A stretch of DNA of 64,000 nucleotides from Bradyrhizobium sp. LHD-71 (GCF_031157255.1 NZ_JAVIFX010000001.1:209121-273120); one strand, 5' to 3'; shown: positions 1 to 9,419, numbered from the stretch's first letter. Translations and numbers: made by a program. The notes: generated by a model from the letters alone, not told the origin.

Positions 1-2
1 TG

Positions 3-1205
3 ATCGGCTCGGGCATCACCACGGTCCAGCATATCCATGGCTGGATGCCCGGCACGCTGGCCGACATCGAAGCCAAATCCAACGAGGTGATCCGCGCCTA
101 CGAGGATATCGGCATGCGCGTCTCCTACTGCTACGCGGTGCGAGACCAGAACCGCCTCGTCTACCAGGCCGACGAGGATTTCGTCGCCAGTCTGCCCAAG
201 GAGCTGCAGGAGCCGATGAAGCGCTATTTCGGGCGCTTCAAGACCAATCTCGAAGAGAGCATGGCCCTCTTCACCTCCCTCCATGGTCGCCACCAGAACA
301 AGTCGCGGGTCAAGATCCAGCTCGCTCCCGCCAATCTGCACTGGTGTTCGGACAAGGCGCTCGCCGCGCTGTCCGAGACCTCGAAGAAATACAACGTGCC
401 GCTGCACATGCATCTGCTCGAGACGGCCTACCAGAAGGAATATGCGAAGCGGCGCGGCGGCGGCACCGCAGTCGACTATATCGAGCGCTTCGATCTGCTG
501 AGCCCACGCCTGACGCTCGGCCACGGCGTCTGGCTCAACGAGAACGACATCGACAAGATGGCTGCGGCCGGCGCCTGCGTCTGTCACAATTGCTCGTCGA
601 ACTTCCGCCTGCGTTCGGGCGTGGCCGCGCTCAACCGCTTCGAGGCCAAGGGCATCAACACCGCCATCGGGCTCGACGAAGCCGGCCTCAACGACGATCG
701 CGACATGCTGCAGGAGATGCGGCTCGTGCTGCGCGCCCACCGCGTGCCGGGCATGGACGATCTCGACGTTCCGACCATGGCCCAGGTGCTCCGCATGGCG
801 ACAGTTGGCGGCGCCAGAACGACCCCCTACGGCGGTTCGATCGGCACGCTCGAAGTCGGCAAGGCCGCCGATCTCTCGCTGCACGACTGGAAGCAGATCT
901 CATACCCCTATCTCGACGAGGAGACGCCGCTGCTCGACGCCGTCATTCAGCGCGCCAAGAGCTCCGGCGTCACCGCCGTGATGTGCGATGGGGAGGTCAT
1001 CTATGCCGACGGCAAGTTCACCAAAATCGACCGCGACAGCGCACTCAAGGCGCTGCACGACGACCTTTCCAAGGCCTTGGCCGATGACGAGGTCGAGCGG
1101 CGCAACCTCTCCAAGGCGCTGCTGCCGCATGTGCGCAAATTCTACGCCGACTATATCGACCCCCGCACACACGAGCCCTTCTACCGGCCGAGCTCGATGG
1201 TCTGA
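3..1205 (+). CDS. Amidohydrolase family protein, 5'-truncated by window edge
   Basis: The frame is open from base 3, so the start codon lies before the window; 400 codons are visible. The protein looks like a metal-dependent deaminase or chlorohydrolase of the amidohydrolase superfamily (TrzN/AtzB/guanine deaminase group). Visible metal-site motifs are VQHIHGW near visible residues 8-14, HMHLLE, LTLGHGVW with the following HNCSSN block, and GLDEAGLNDDRD carrying the catalytic Asp. The C-terminal part has the usual GGARTT and GTLEVGKAADL motifs of the small beta domain. The substrate cannot be named. The last codons (EPFYRPSSMV) end at TGA 1203-1205, and a diverged copy of this gene end recurs at 2131-2164. 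Confidence 0.85.
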   Translation: MGSGITTVQHIHGWMPGTLADIEAKSNEVIRAYEDIGMRVSYCYAVRDQNRLVYQADEDFVASLPKELQEPMKRYFGRFKTNLEESMALFTSLHGRHQNKSRVKIQLAPANLHWCSDKALAALSETSKKYNVPLHMHLLETAYQKEYAKRRGGGTAVDYIERFDLLSPRLTLGHGVWLNENDIDKMAAAGACVCHNCSSNFRLRSGVAALNRFEAKGINTAIGLDEAGLNDDRDMLQEMRLVLRAHRVPGMDDLDVPTMAQVLRMATVGGARTTPYGGSIGTLEVGKAADLSLHDWKQISYPYLDEETPLLDAVIQRAKSSGVTAVMCDGEVIYADGKFTKIDRDSALKALHDDLSKALADDEVERRNLSKALLPHVRKFYADYIDPRTHEPFYRPSSMV

Positions 1206-1207
1206 GC
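1171..1207 (+). repeat. Gene-end repeat, copy A (3' end of amidohydrolase)
   Basis: These 37 bases contain the last codons and stop of the amidohydrolase gene. They align with 2131-2164, sharing ACGAGCCCT, CCGGCCGAG and GTCTGAGC blocks with one 3-nt gap and three or four substitutions. Together the two copies bracket the toxin-antitoxin pair. Confidence 0.6.
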
Positions 1208-1365
1208 GGATCGGGCCCGTCGCCCAGCCAATCGCTGATCGCTATCGATAGGATCGTGAGCGCGACCTTCCCCGCGCTCGATACGTGCAGCCACGTTCCC
1301 GAGCCTTTGAACCTTGCCGAAAGGACATTCGCTGGTTATATTACTGGATATATCAGGAGGCAGCC

Positions 1366-1665
1366 ATCAGCAAAGCTCAGCGACGCGCTATCGAGAACTA
1401 CCGATCTCGTCTCGGCAAGCGCGGGCTGGCGCGCTTTGAGGTTTTAGGCCGCAACGCTGATCGCGATCTGATCCGATCCCTGGCAAGGCGACTGGCGGAA
1501 GACACGCCTGAGGCATCGGAGCTACGTGCCACTGTCAGGAAGTCGATTGCCCGCGAGCCTCCCCGCAAAGGTGGCATTCTCGCCGCGCTTCGACGTTCTC
1601 CGCTTGTCGGCGCCGATCTCGACCTGAAACGCCCACATGAAGAAGGGCGCAAGGTCGACATCTGA
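1366..1665 (+). CDS. VapB-type antitoxin, apparent ATC start
   Basis: This encodes a 99-residue basic, helical protein rich in Arg and Leu, beginning I/M-SKAQRRAIENYR and ending GRKVDI. It has the size and position of an antitoxin for the PIN toxin that follows, and its stop overlaps the toxin start in TGATG. Start choice: a perfect AGGAGG lies at 1355-1360, five bases before an ATC codon at 1366 where homologues would be expected to start. The frame stays open upstream to an ATG at 1285, but that extension (WLYYWIYQ) looks like translated promoter DNA. An AT-rich interrupted repeat, ATAT-N6-ATAT, lies within 1339-1354 and may be the autoregulatory operator. The family name is inferred from size, composition and context. 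Confidence 0.7.
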   Translation: MSKAQRRAIENYRSRLGKRGLARFEVLGRNADRDLIRSLARRLAEDTPEASELRATVRKSIAREPPRKGGILAALRRSPLVGADLDLKRPHEEGRKVDI

Positions 1666-2093
1666 TGCGCCTCCTGCTCGATACGAACATCATCAGCAAC
1701 GTCACCAAGCCGACACCCTCCGCGGCGCTTCTGGCGTGGATGGCTGAGCAGACGGACCAGGACCTTTACATTTCCTCACTGACCGTGGCGGAGATTTGCC
1801 GCGGCGTGCTTGAAAAGCCGGCCGGCAAGCGCCGGCGCGAGCTCGAAGCATGGTTTTCCGGCCCCGAAGGTCCGCAAGCGCTGTTTGCGGGCCGTGTGCT
1901 TCCCTTCGATGAGAAAGCCGGCCTCGCATGGGCCAAGCTGATGGCCGACGGTACAGCGCGTGGACGTCCCCGCAGCGCCCTCGATACCATCATCGCCGCA
2001 ATCGCCGAGGCAAATGACTGCGTTGTCGTTACCGCCAACGAAAAGGATTTCGAGGGCATCGAAGTCATCAATCCGCTCAGGGCGACCAGCTAG
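1665..2093 (+). CDS. vapC: VapC-type PIN-domain ribonuclease toxin
   Basis: This 142-residue PIN-domain protein is the probable RNase toxin of a type II toxin-antitoxin pair. The acidic Mg-binding residues are visible: Asp6 in LLLDTNIIS, Glu43 in TVAEICRG, Asp107 in SALDTIIAAIA and Asp128 in ANEKDF. Length and motif order are normal for VapC/FitB-like toxins. The ATG overlaps the antitoxin stop (TGATG at 1663-1667), so translation is probably coupled. The pair is a self-contained cassette of about 0.9 kb between two diverged copies of the amidohydrolase gene end, which suggests it was acquired by insertion there. Target RNA is unknown. Confidence 0.88.
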   Translation: MRLLLDTNIISNVTKPTPSAALLAWMAEQTDQDLYISSLTVAEICRGVLEKPAGKRRRELEAWFSGPEGPQALFAGRVLPFDEKAGLAWAKLMADGTARGRPRSALDTIIAAIAEANDCVVVTANEKDFEGIEVINPLRATS

Positions 2094-2130
2094 CCACGGC
2101 AGCCCAATCTCTGCTGCCGCACCCGGTCGC

Positions 2131-2164
2131 ACGAGCCCTGCCGGCCGAGCCCGATAGTCTGAGC
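2131..2164 (+). repeat. Gene-end repeat, copy B (downstream of vapC)
   Basis: This is a diverged copy of the amidohydrolase 3' end at 1171-1207, lying 38 bases after the vapC stop. It is non-coding here. It marks the right edge of the presumed inserted cassette. Confidence 0.6.
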
Positions 2165-2173
2165 CGCAAACGA

Positions 2174-2206
2174 AACGGCCGGCAGTCGCGCAGACTGCCG
2201 GCCGTT
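2174..2206 (-). terminator. Rho-independent terminator of clpA
   Basis: A perfect 14-bp stem (2174-2187 with 2193-2206) closes a 5-nt loop. Read on the minus strand, the stem is followed by TTTCGTTT, giving the U-rich tail expected 25 bases after the clpA stop. On the plus strand the tail is weaker, so it may also stop vapC transcripts only partly. Confidence 0.85.
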
Positions 2207-2231
2207 ACGGTATAAGCAATACTAGAGAGCG

Positions 2232-4628
2232 TCAGGCCTTCACCAGCGGTCCCTTCGTGCCTCCCGATGGGCCATCGCCCTTCGGCTTCTTCGGTGCGGC
2301 GCGCTTTCTTGCGCCGGGCAGCTTCTCGGGCTTCGGCGTCACCGGGCCCTCGACGAACTCGAAGCCGAGCTTGTCCTCGTTCTTCTCTTCGTCCTTGACC
2401 ACGACGACGCGCACGTGTCCGCCGCCCTTCAGCTTGCCGAACAGCACCTCGTCGGCGAGCGGCTTCTTGACGTATTCCTGGATCACCCGGGCCATCGGCC
2501 GCGCGCCCATCTGCTGGTCGTAACCGCGGTCGATCAGCCAGGCCTTGGCCGGTTCCGACAGCTCGATGGTCACGTCGCGGTCGGCGAGCTGCGCCTCGAG
2601 TTGCAGCACGAACTTCTCCACCACCATGCCGATCACGTCGGTGTTGAGGTGGGCGAACGAGACAATCGCGTCGAGCCGGTTACGGAACTCCGGCGCGAAC
2701 TGCCGGCTGATCGCCTCCGCGTCGTCGCCTTCCCGCTTGTTGCGAGTGAAGCCAAACGCCTGCCGCGCCAGGTCGGCGGCGCCCGCATTGGTCGTCATGA
2801 TCAGGATGACGTTTCGGAAGTTCACCTGCTTGCCGTTGTGGTCGGTGAGCTTGCCGTGATCCATGATCTGCAGCAGCACGTTGTACAGGTCAGGGTGCGC
2901 CTTCTCGATCTCGTCGAGCAGCACCACGCAGTGCGGATGCTGGTCCACGCCATCGGTCAGAAGGCCGCCCTGATCGAAGCCGACATAGCCCGGAGGTGCG
3001 CCGATCAGCCGCGATACCGTGTGCCGCTCCATGTATTCCGACATGTCGAAACGCAGGAGCTCGACACCGAGCGAGCTCGCCAGTTGCTTGGCGACTTCGG
3101 TCTTGCCGACGCCGGTCGGTCCGGAGAACAGATAGCAGCCGATCGGCTTCTCCGGCTCACGAAGGCCCGCGCGGGCCAACTTGATCGACGCGGACAGCGC
3201 CTCGATCGCCTTGTCCTGGCCGAACACCGCGCGCTTCAAGGTCTGCTCCAGGTGCTTCAGCACCTCGGCGTCATTCTTCGAAACGCTCTTCGGCGGAATT
3301 CGCGCCATCGTCGCGATGGTGGTCTCGATCTCCTTGATGCCGATGGTCTTCTTGCGCTTGTTCTCCGGCAACAGCATCTGCGCCGCGCCGGACTCGTCGA
3401 TCACGTCGATCGCCTTGTCGGGCAGCTTGCGGTCATGGATGTAGCGCGAGGAGAGCTGCACCGCCGCCTCCACCGCCTCGTTGGTGTATTTCAGCTTGTG
3501 GTAATCCTCGAAGTAGGGCTTCAGCCCCTTCAGGATGGCGATCGCATCCTCGACCGTCGGCTCATTGACGTCGATCTTCTGGAACCGGCGCACCAGTGCG
3601 CGGTCCTTCTCGAAGTGCTGGCGATACTCCTTATAGGTCGTCGAGCCCATGCAGCGGATCGAGCCTGAGGCGAGCGCGGGCTTGAGCAGGTTCGAGGCGT
3701 CCATCGCCCCGCCCGAGGTCGCACCTGCGCCGATCACCGTGTGGATCTCGTCGATGAACAGGATCGCATTCGGATGCGCTTCCAGTTCCTTGATCACCTG
3801 CTTCAGCCGCTCCTCGAAGTCGCCGCGATAGCGGGTGCCCGCCAGCAGCGTGCCCATGTCGAGCGAGAACACCGTGGCTGCGGAGAGCACATCCGGCACT
3901 TCCGAATCGACGATGCGCTTGGCGATGCCTTCGGCGATCGCGGTCTTGCCGACGCCGGCGTCGCCGACGAACAGCGGATTGTTCTTCTGCCGGCGGCAGA
4001 GGATCTGGATCGCGCGGTTGATCTCGGCGTTGCGGCCGATCACCGGGTCGATCTTGCCCTCGCGCGCCTTCTTGTTGAGGTTGATGCAATAAGCTTCGAG
4101 CGCGTCGCCCTTCTTCTTGGCGTCCTCGCCCGGCTTGCTTTCGTTCTCTTCCTCGGTGCCGCGCACGGGGCGTGCTTCAGACGCGCCCGGCCGCTTGGCA
4201 ATGCCGTGGCTGATATAGTTGACCGCGTCGTAACGGGTCATGTCCTGCTCCTGCAGGAAGTAGGCCGCATGGCTCTCGCGCTCGGCGAAGATCGCCACCA
4301 GCACGTTGGCGCCGGTCACCTCCTCGCGGCCGGAGGATTGCACGTGGATTACTGCGCGCTGGATCACGCGCTGAAAGCCGGCGGTCGGCTTCGAGTCCTC
4401 GCCACCGTCGACGACCAGGTTTTCGAATTCGGTCTCAAGATAGTTGACCAGGCTCCCGCGCAGCTTGTCGAGATCGACATTGCAGGCGCGCATCACGGCC
4501 GCAGCGTCACTGTCGTCGAGCAACGACAGCAGGAGGTGTTCCAGCGTGGCATACTGGTGATGACGTTCGTTGGCGATCGCCAGCGCACGGTGCAGGGATT
4601 GTTCTAGGCTCTGGGAGAAAGTCGGCAT
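2232..4628 (-). CDS. clpA: ATP-dependent Clp protease ATP-binding subunit ClpA
   Basis: This 798-residue AAA+ unfoldase feeds substrates to the ClpP peptidase in the cytoplasm. An N-terminal Clp_N repeat domain (about 1-145) is followed by two AAA+ modules with Walker A motifs GDAGVGKT at 222-229 and GPTGVGKT at 503-510, and Walker B motifs LFIDEIH near 290 and [15 protein letters not shown] near 570. There is no ClpB-type middle coiled coil, which separates it from ClpB. The C-terminus is an extended Lys/Pro-rich tail ([11 protein letters not shown]). The clpS adaptor gene lies 99 bp upstream on the same strand, the usual arrangement in proteobacteria. A strong terminator follows the stop. 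Confidence 0.98.
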   Translation of the reverse strand: MPTFSQSLEQSLHRALAIANERHHQYATLEHLLLSLLDDSDAAAVMRACNVDLDKLRGSLVNYLETEFENLVVDGGEDSKPTAGFQRVIQRAVIHVQSSGREEVTGANVLVAIFAERESHAAYFLQEQDMTRYDAVNYISHGIAKRPGASEARPVRGTEEENESKPGEDAKKKGDALEAYCINLNKKAREGKIDPVIGRNAEINRAIQILCRRQKNNPLFVGDAGVGKTAIAEGIAKRIVDSEVPDVLSAATVFSLDMGTLLAGTRYRGDFEERLKQVIKELEAHPNAILFIDEIHTVIGAGATSGGAMDASNLLKPALASGSIRCMGSTTYKEYRQHFEKDRALVRRFQKIDVNEPTVEDAIAILKGLKPYFEDYHKLKYTNEAVEAAVQLSSRYIHDRKLPDKAIDVIDESGAAQMLLPENKRKKTIGIKEIETTIATMARIPPKSVSKNDAEVLKHLEQTLKRAVFGQDKAIEALSASIKLARAGLREPEKPIGCYLFSGPTGVGKTEVAKQLASSLGVELLRFDMSEYMERHTVSRLIGAPPGYVGFDQGGLLTDGVDQHPHCVVLLDEIEKAHPDLYNVLLQIMDHGKLTDHNGKQVNFRNVILIMTTNAGAADLARQAFGFTRNKREGDDAEAISRQFAPEFRNRLDAIVSFAHLNTDVIGMVVEKFVLQLEAQLADRDVTIELSEPAKAWLIDRGYDQQMGARPMARVIQEYVKKPLADEVLFGKLKGGGHVRVVVVKDEEKNEDKLGFEFVEGPVTPKPEKLPGARKRAAPKKPKGDGPSGGTKGPLVKA

Positions 4629-4727
4629 TCGAGTCCCTTTTGGCCCCCGCCAATTTCAAGTGTGACATGGCCCCAGAGGTTCCATGCGCTGATTGAAACA
4701 AAACGCTTTTCGGCGTCGTGCTTCAGG

Positions 4728-5060
4728 CTACTTCTTTTCCATAACGCATTGCAAAGGATGTTGATGCTTGCGCGCAAAATCCATGACCTGCGTCACTTTG
4801 GTCTCGGCGACCTCGTATGTAAAAATACCGCACTCGCCGATCCCGTGCTGATGGACGTGGAGCATAATCTTGGTCGCCGTCTCCACATCCTTGTGGAAGA
4901 ACCGCTCGATGACATGAACGACGAACTCCATCGGCGTGTAGTCGTCGTTCAGGATAAGGACGCGGTACAGGCTCGGCCGTTTCGTCTTCGGCTTGACCTT
5001 GGTGATGACGGACGTTCCCGGACCGCCCGGCGTGCCGGGCCGGCCCTCGTCGTTGCTCAT
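4728..5060 (-). CDS. clpS: ATP-dependent Clp protease adaptor ClpS
   Basis: ClpS binds the ClpA N-domain and delivers N-degron substrates. The 110-residue reading from ATG 5060 has a disordered Gly/Pro N-terminus followed by the conserved core (about 30-110). The core holds the N-degron pocket motif [12 protein letters not shown], the metal-like His cluster LHVHQHG, and the terminal [10 protein letters not shown]. The frame is open upstream to 5402, with further in-frame ATGs at 5069, 5117 and 5129, so a longer N-terminus cannot be excluded. None of these starts has a strong Shine-Dalgarno sequence. It is probably cotranscribed with clpA. Confidence 0.95.
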   Translation of the reverse strand: MSNDEGRPGTPGGPGTSVITKVKPKTKRPSLYRVLILNDDYTPMEFVVHVIERFFHKDVETATKIMLHVHQHGIGECGIFTYEVAETKVTQVMDFARKHQHPLQCVMEKK

Positions 5061-5562
5061 CTGGGGCATTTCCGCCGATGAGATCTTGGGTTTTGCAGAA
5101 CGGAGCGAGGCGAACGTCTGGACCATGGCAGAAAAGCGAAGCATCCCCTTGACGAGCAGTTGCGACGAACCCAATGAGGCCCATCCCCTGGCCATCATAA
5201 AGTCCGTACACCCCGGATTCCAGAGCGAGAGTGGCCTTTGGCAGTGTAAGGAGGGGCCCCCTCGCGGTTGAAATCCTCTAATTTTCCATATGGGTTCGCG
5301 GCGGGCCGGCCGCAACGGGCCATCTCTGCCGGCCGATCGCCCTGTTTTTGCGCTCGGGCAATCGCAATCCTCAGTTAATGGAAACGGGACGCCGGGCCAC
5401 AAAAGGGTCGGCCCCCGTTCAGGATCCGTTGGCGATATTCATTGAAGATTGCATTCGAGCCAAAAAACACGTCGCCATTTACTCAATTCGGCTATCGGAT
5501 TTACCACCCCTTCACGCCTGAAACCTACCGATCGGTTCCATTGCCGACGACTAGGTGCAGCT
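5061..5562. other. Intergenic region between clpS and the TadG-like gene
   Basis: This 500-bp stretch must contain the divergent promoters for clpS-clpA and the TadG-like gene. The clpS frame remains open across most of it. I see no second gene, palindrome or repeat that I could name. Confidence 0.4.
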
Positions 5563-6930
5563 ATGACGCTCCAGCGGATTGTGAATGGTTTGGGGGGCGT
5601 TTGCGCCCGTTTTGTCCGCAGTGAGCGGGGCAATGTGGCGATGATGTTCGCTGTCACGCTGCCGGTTCTGCTGACCGCCGTCGGCGCGGCGATCGATTAC
5701 AGCCGGGCGGTCAATGCTCGCTCGGCGATGCAGGCGGCGGTCGACGCCACGGCGCTGATGATCTCCAAGGAGGCGTCGAGCCTCAACCCGGAGGAGATCA
5801 CCACCAAGGCGCATGCCTACTTCAACGCACTCTATACGCATTCCGAAGTCGCTGACGTCAGCTTCAACGCCACCTACACCCCCAACGCAGGCAACGGCGC
5901 CAGCGTCGAGGTGATCGCGTCGGGCTCGGTGCAGACCGACTTCATGAAGTTTGCCAGTATAACCGACATGCCGATCAATGTCGCCTCCACCACCAAGTGG
6001 GGTAACATCCGCTATCGCATCGCTCTGGCGCTCGACAACACCGGCTCGATGTCCAGCGCCAGCAAGATGGAGGAACTGAAGAAGGCCGCCAACAAGCTGA
6101 TCGGCGACTTCTACGACATGGCGACCACAAACGAGGACGTCTACATCTCGATCGTGCCGTTCGCTAGAGATGTGAACATCGGCACTGACAAGAAGGATGC
6201 GAACTGGATCCGCTGGACCGAATGGGACAACGACAACAAGAAGAAAGTCTGCACCAAGTCGCAATACACGACGAAGCGGAAGTGTGAGGACAACGGGGGA
6301 ACTTGGAATACGGTCACTGCTCCTCACACCGATTGGAATGGTTGCGTGATGGATCGCGACCAGGATTTCGACACCACCAACACGCCGCCGGATCCTGCAG
6401 TCACAGCCACCATGATCCCCGCTTGGCAGTCCGAGGCCTGTCCGACTGCCATGATCGGCATGACTTCGGTGAAAGCCTCGAAACAGACGCTGCTCGACAA
6501 GATCAGCGCCATGCGGCCGAACGGCAGCACCAATCAGGGGATCGGCATGTTCTGGGCGTGGCTCACCCACGCAAACGCGGGCCCATTCCCGACACCTTCC
6601 AAGGATTCGACCTACGTGTATCAGGACGTGATCATCCTGCTTACCGACGGTCTGAACACCGAGAACCGCTACGATGGCGACGGACGAAATCATTCGACAC
6701 GGGTCGACGCTCGGCAAGCGCTTCTTTGCACCAACGCGCGCGCGCAAGGCATCAAGATCTTTGCGATCCAGGTCGCAACCGATCGCGATCCCGTATCGAC
6801 AGTGACGAAGAACTGTGCCAGCGAGCCAGACAATCCGAACTACTTCAGCCACATCACCCAGGCGTCGCAGATGACAGTGAAGTTCCAGAACATCTTCAAG
6901 GAGCTTGCGAAGCTACGCGTCGCAAAGTGA
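5563..6930 (+). CDS. TadG-like pilus assembly protein with von Willebrand A domain
   Basis: This 455-residue protein carries the N-terminal TadE/TadG signature: a short basic leader, SERGNVAMMFA with the prepilin-like hydrophobic segment (about 20-48), and an AMQAAVDATAL helix. It continues as a von Willebrand A domain with MIDAS motif DNTGSMS near residue 163 and a second acidic loop, ILLTDGLN. Proteins of this kind are exported to the cell envelope and associated with Flp/Tad pili. The ATG at 5563 has AGGTG six bases upstream. An earlier in-frame ATG at 5449 would add 38 residues with no prepilin character. No other tad genes are adjacent, so it is a stand-alone copy. Confidence 0.85.
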   Translation: MTLQRIVNGLGGVCARFVRSERGNVAMMFAVTLPVLLTAVGAAIDYSRAVNARSAMQAAVDATALMISKEASSLNPEEITTKAHAYFNALYTHSEVADVSFNATYTPNAGNGASVEVIASGSVQTDFMKFASITDMPINVASTTKWGNIRYRIALALDNTGSMSSASKMEELKKAANKLIGDFYDMATTNEDVYISIVPFARDVNIGTDKKDANWIRWTEWDNDNKKKVCTKSQYTTKRKCEDNGGTWNTVTAPHTDWNGCVMDRDQDFDTTNTPPDPAVTATMIPAWQSEACPTAMIGMTSVKASKQTLLDKISAMRPNGSTNQGIGMFWAWLTHANAGPFPTPSKDSTYVYQDVIILLTDGLNTENRYDGDGRNHSTRVDARQALLCTNARAQGIKIFAIQVATDRDPVSTVTKNCASEPDNPNYFSHITQASQMTVKFQNIFKELAKLRVAK

Positions 6931-6954
6931 CGACGTGAAGCAATCAAGCGATAC

Positions 6955-6973
6955 CGGCTCCTCCGTGGAGCCG
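6955..6973 (+). terminator. Hairpin downstream of the TadG-like gene
   Basis: A 7-bp GC-rich stem (6955-6961 with 6967-6973) and 5-nt loop lie 25 bp after the stop. No T-tract follows, so function as an intrinsic terminator is uncertain. Confidence 0.3.
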
Positions 6974-7056
6974 AGACCTGGCATTCCCGGGCTTCTCTTG
7001 CCGCCCGAAATGCGAGCGCCGCACGGTCCACGCACACCCGCACAACCCACCGCAAA

Positions 7057-7070
7057 TATACGACCGTATA
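7057..7070. promoter_or_regulatory. Candidate operator TATACGACCGTATA
   Basis: A 14-bp near-perfect palindrome (only the central pair is unsymmetrical) lies 254 bp upstream of the fused porin gene. An almost identical, fully palindromic site occurs at 9896-9909 upstream of a response-regulator gene. No other full copy was seen in the window. Confidence 0.45.
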
Positions 7071-7283
7071 CCGTCCTTATGCTGCAGCAGCTTTGACCGC
7101 CCCGCTGCGAATGTGAACAGTGAGCGCGGCTCGTCGCCGTAGTAGCTAGCCTGAAGCTGTTCAGATGACGGCCCCGGCTCTGACGCACTGGCGGCAGGCC
7201 GGGGGCAGCGGAATGTAATCGGTCTGGGGATGGCGCCGCTCGCCGTGCGACAGGCTCGCAACAGGTTTGTTATGATCATCGGA

Positions 7284-7297
7284 TATCGGCGCCGATA
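7284..7297. promoter_or_regulatory. Perfect palindrome in the porin leader
   Basis: TATCGGCGCCGATA is a perfect 14-bp palindrome located 27 bp before the chosen porin start codon. It could be a repressor site or, in RNA, a hairpin near the ribosome binding region. It may equally be chance. The rest of the 6931-7323 gap shows no gene. Confidence 0.3.
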
Positions 7298-7323
7298 GAC
7301 CGCGCTTGGGGATGTGGCATCGG

Positions 7324-9300
7324 ATGAAGAACGCAGTGTCCGAAATCGGGATCAAATGCTTGATCCTGAGCGCCTTGGGAACAGGCCCCGCGCTTGCCGC
7401 CGACGCCATGAGAGCCCCCTCGCCCAGCTTTGGATGGCAGGGCCTTTATCTTGGCGGGCACGTCGGCTACGGCGCGGGCACCTTCGGTCGCGACACACAG
7501 CCGCTGCCCAGCCAGGGCGTCTTTTTTCCGCACAGCCTCACCGGCATGATCGGCGGCTATCAGGCCGGCTACAACTGGCAGCTCTCGAGCAATGTCATCT
7601 TTGGGCTCGAGGCCGATATCTCGTTCACGAGCCCGCTCGACCGTCCTCCGCTGCAGCCGGCGCCATTCAATACGACATTCGATTATTTCGGCACGGCGCG
7701 CGGCCGGATCGGCTACGCGTTCGGGACGCTGCTTCCTTACATCACCGGCGGGCTTGCGTTCGCCGGGACACATGTCGACCTCAACGATGCCACGGGCGAA
7801 CCGCTCGTGAGGCGCAGCCGCACACATCTCGGTTGGGCCGTCGGCACCGGCGTCGAGGTCGCGCTGCGAGATGGCTGGTCGGCCAAGCTCGAATACACCT
7901 ATTTGAATTTCGGGGTGCAGACCTATGGGCTGGCCGACCTCGCTCTGCCGGACGTGCGCGTCGCACCTGACATCCACACCGTTCGCCTCGGGCTGAACTA
8001 CAAGATCTGGGATGCGCGCGCCGCGGACGGTCAGACGATACGCCCGCTGACATTGCCCGAGGGAGGTGACTGGAACGTCCACGGCCAGACGACGCTGATC
8101 GCTCAAGGGTACCCGTCGTTCCGCTCCCCCTATCAGGGGCCCAACAGCCTGCCCGGCGGAGGACGCGGCCGCGAGACCTGGACCGTCGGCGCATTCCTCG
8201 GATGGCGCCTGTGGGAAGGTGGCGAACTCTATTTCGGACCCGAGCTTGCGCAAGGGTTCGGCATCGGCAACTCGCTGGGCCTCGCCGGCTTCTCCAACGG
8301 CGAAGCGCAGAAGGGCGGCGCGGAGTATCCGAAGTTCAGACCTCAGCGCTATTTCTTTCGGCAGACGTTCGGCCTTGGCGGCGAGCAGGAAACGGTCGCA
8401 GATGCCATCAATCAGCTGCCGGGAAAGCGCGACGTCGATCGCATCACCATCAACATCGGGCGCTTTGCCGTGGGCGATTTCTTCGACGGCAATTCTTACG
8501 CCAAAGACCCACGCGTCGATTTTCTCAACTGGTCGATGTGGGCTGCGGCGGGATGGGATTTTCCGGCCGACCTGCCGGGCATGACGAGAGGCGCCGTCAT
8601 CGAGCTCAATCGCAAGGACTGGGCCATTCGGGCTGGCGCGTTCCAGGTGCCATCAGCGCCGAACAGCGACGTGCTCACCTTCGACACGGGAGGCGTCGTC
8701 GTCGAGTTTGAGGAACGCCACACGATCTTCGGCCAACCGGGCAAGCTGCGCGTCGGCGTATTCGCAAACCGCGGCAATACGGCGAATTACCGCGAAACGG
8801 TGGCGCTTGCCGCCATCGAACCCGAACTCGACATCGACGACATCAAAGTCGCCAACCGGCGCGACCGCTCCAAGTACGGCGTCTACGCCAACCTCGAACA
8901 GCAGATCATAACTGACGTCGGTTTGTTCGCCCGTGCGAGCTGGAACGACGGCCGCAACGAGATCCTGTCGTTCACCGACATCGACCGCAGCATTTCAGGC
9001 GGCCTGTCGATCAAGGGAAGCCATTGGGGCCGTCCGATGGATACGTGGGGTATCGGCGGCGCCGTGAACGGGCTTTCGCAAGCCCACCGCGAGTTCCTGG
9101 CGGCGGGCGCCACAGGCCTCCTGATCGGCGACGGCCGGCTGAACTACGCTCATGAGCGCATCTTCGAGACCTTTTACTCGATCGGGCTGTGGACCGGGGC
9201 CGCGTTGACCGCCGACTACCAGTTCATCACAAACCCGGCCTACAACGCCGATCGTGGCCCAGTTTCCATTTTTACGGGACGCTTCCACGCGGAGTTTTGA
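7324..9300 (+). CDS. Fused outer-membrane beta-barrel / OprB carbohydrate porin
   Basis: This 658-residue outer-membrane protein has two fused parts. The signal peptide (KCLILSALG...ALAADA, about 1-28) is followed by an opacity/Omp25-like 8-stranded beta-barrel domain (about 35-215). That domain has the typical WQGLYLGGHVGYG opening and closes with HTVRLGLNYKI. A second, larger region (about 230-658) resembles OprB-type carbohydrate-selective porins (WNVHGQTT, YFGPELAQGFG, NIGRFAVGDFFD, terminal aromatic FTGRFHAEF). The ATG at 7324 was chosen because it gives a clean signal peptide; in-frame TTG 7306 and ATG 7312 lie just upstream without a better ribosome site. Two palindromes lie upstream. 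The gene is single, flanked by gaps. Confidence 0.85.
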   Translation: MKNAVSEIGIKCLILSALGTGPALAADAMRAPSPSFGWQGLYLGGHVGYGAGTFGRDTQPLPSQGVFFPHSLTGMIGGYQAGYNWQLSSNVIFGLEADISFTSPLDRPPLQPAPFNTTFDYFGTARGRIGYAFGTLLPYITGGLAFAGTHVDLNDATGEPLVRRSRTHLGWAVGTGVEVALRDGWSAKLEYTYLNFGVQTYGLADLALPDVRVAPDIHTVRLGLNYKIWDARAADGQTIRPLTLPEGGDWNVHGQTTLIAQGYPSFRSPYQGPNSLPGGGRGRETWTVGAFLGWRLWEGGELYFGPELAQGFGIGNSLGLAGFSNGEAQKGGAEYPKFRPQRYFFRQTFGLGGEQETVADAINQLPGKRDVDRITINIGRFAVGDFFDGNSYAKDPRVDFLNWSMWAAAGWDFPADLPGMTRGAVIELNRKDWAIRAGAFQVPSAPNSDVLTFDTGGVVVEFEERHTIFGQPGKLRVGVFANRGNTANYRETVALAAIEPELDIDDIKVANRRDRSKYGVYANLEQQIITDVGLFARASWNDGRNEILSFTDIDRSISGGLSIKGSHWGRPMDTWGIGGAVNGLSQAHREFLAAGATGLLIGDGRLNYAHERIFETFYSIGLWTGAALTADYQFITNPAYNADRGPVSIFTGRFHAEF

Positions 9301-9419
9301 CTTAACGCATCATCCACTCCGACCGGGATCATGGCTCGAAACGGGATGCCTTGCCTGGATCCACACTGCGCGCCAGCGCTTCGCTGGTTGTTGAAACGAC
9401 AGCAGCGCTAACGACAGTG

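Noticed and set aside
2415..3668. 417-codon open frame on the plus strand opposite clpA
   Set aside because: It lies fully antisense to a clear ClpA frame and its translation is Arg/Val/Asp-rich without motifs; it reflects GC-rich codon mirror effects.
5551..6852. 433-codon open frame opposite the TadG-like gene
   Set aside because: Antisense to a supported gene, Arg/His/Val-rich, no recognisable domain.
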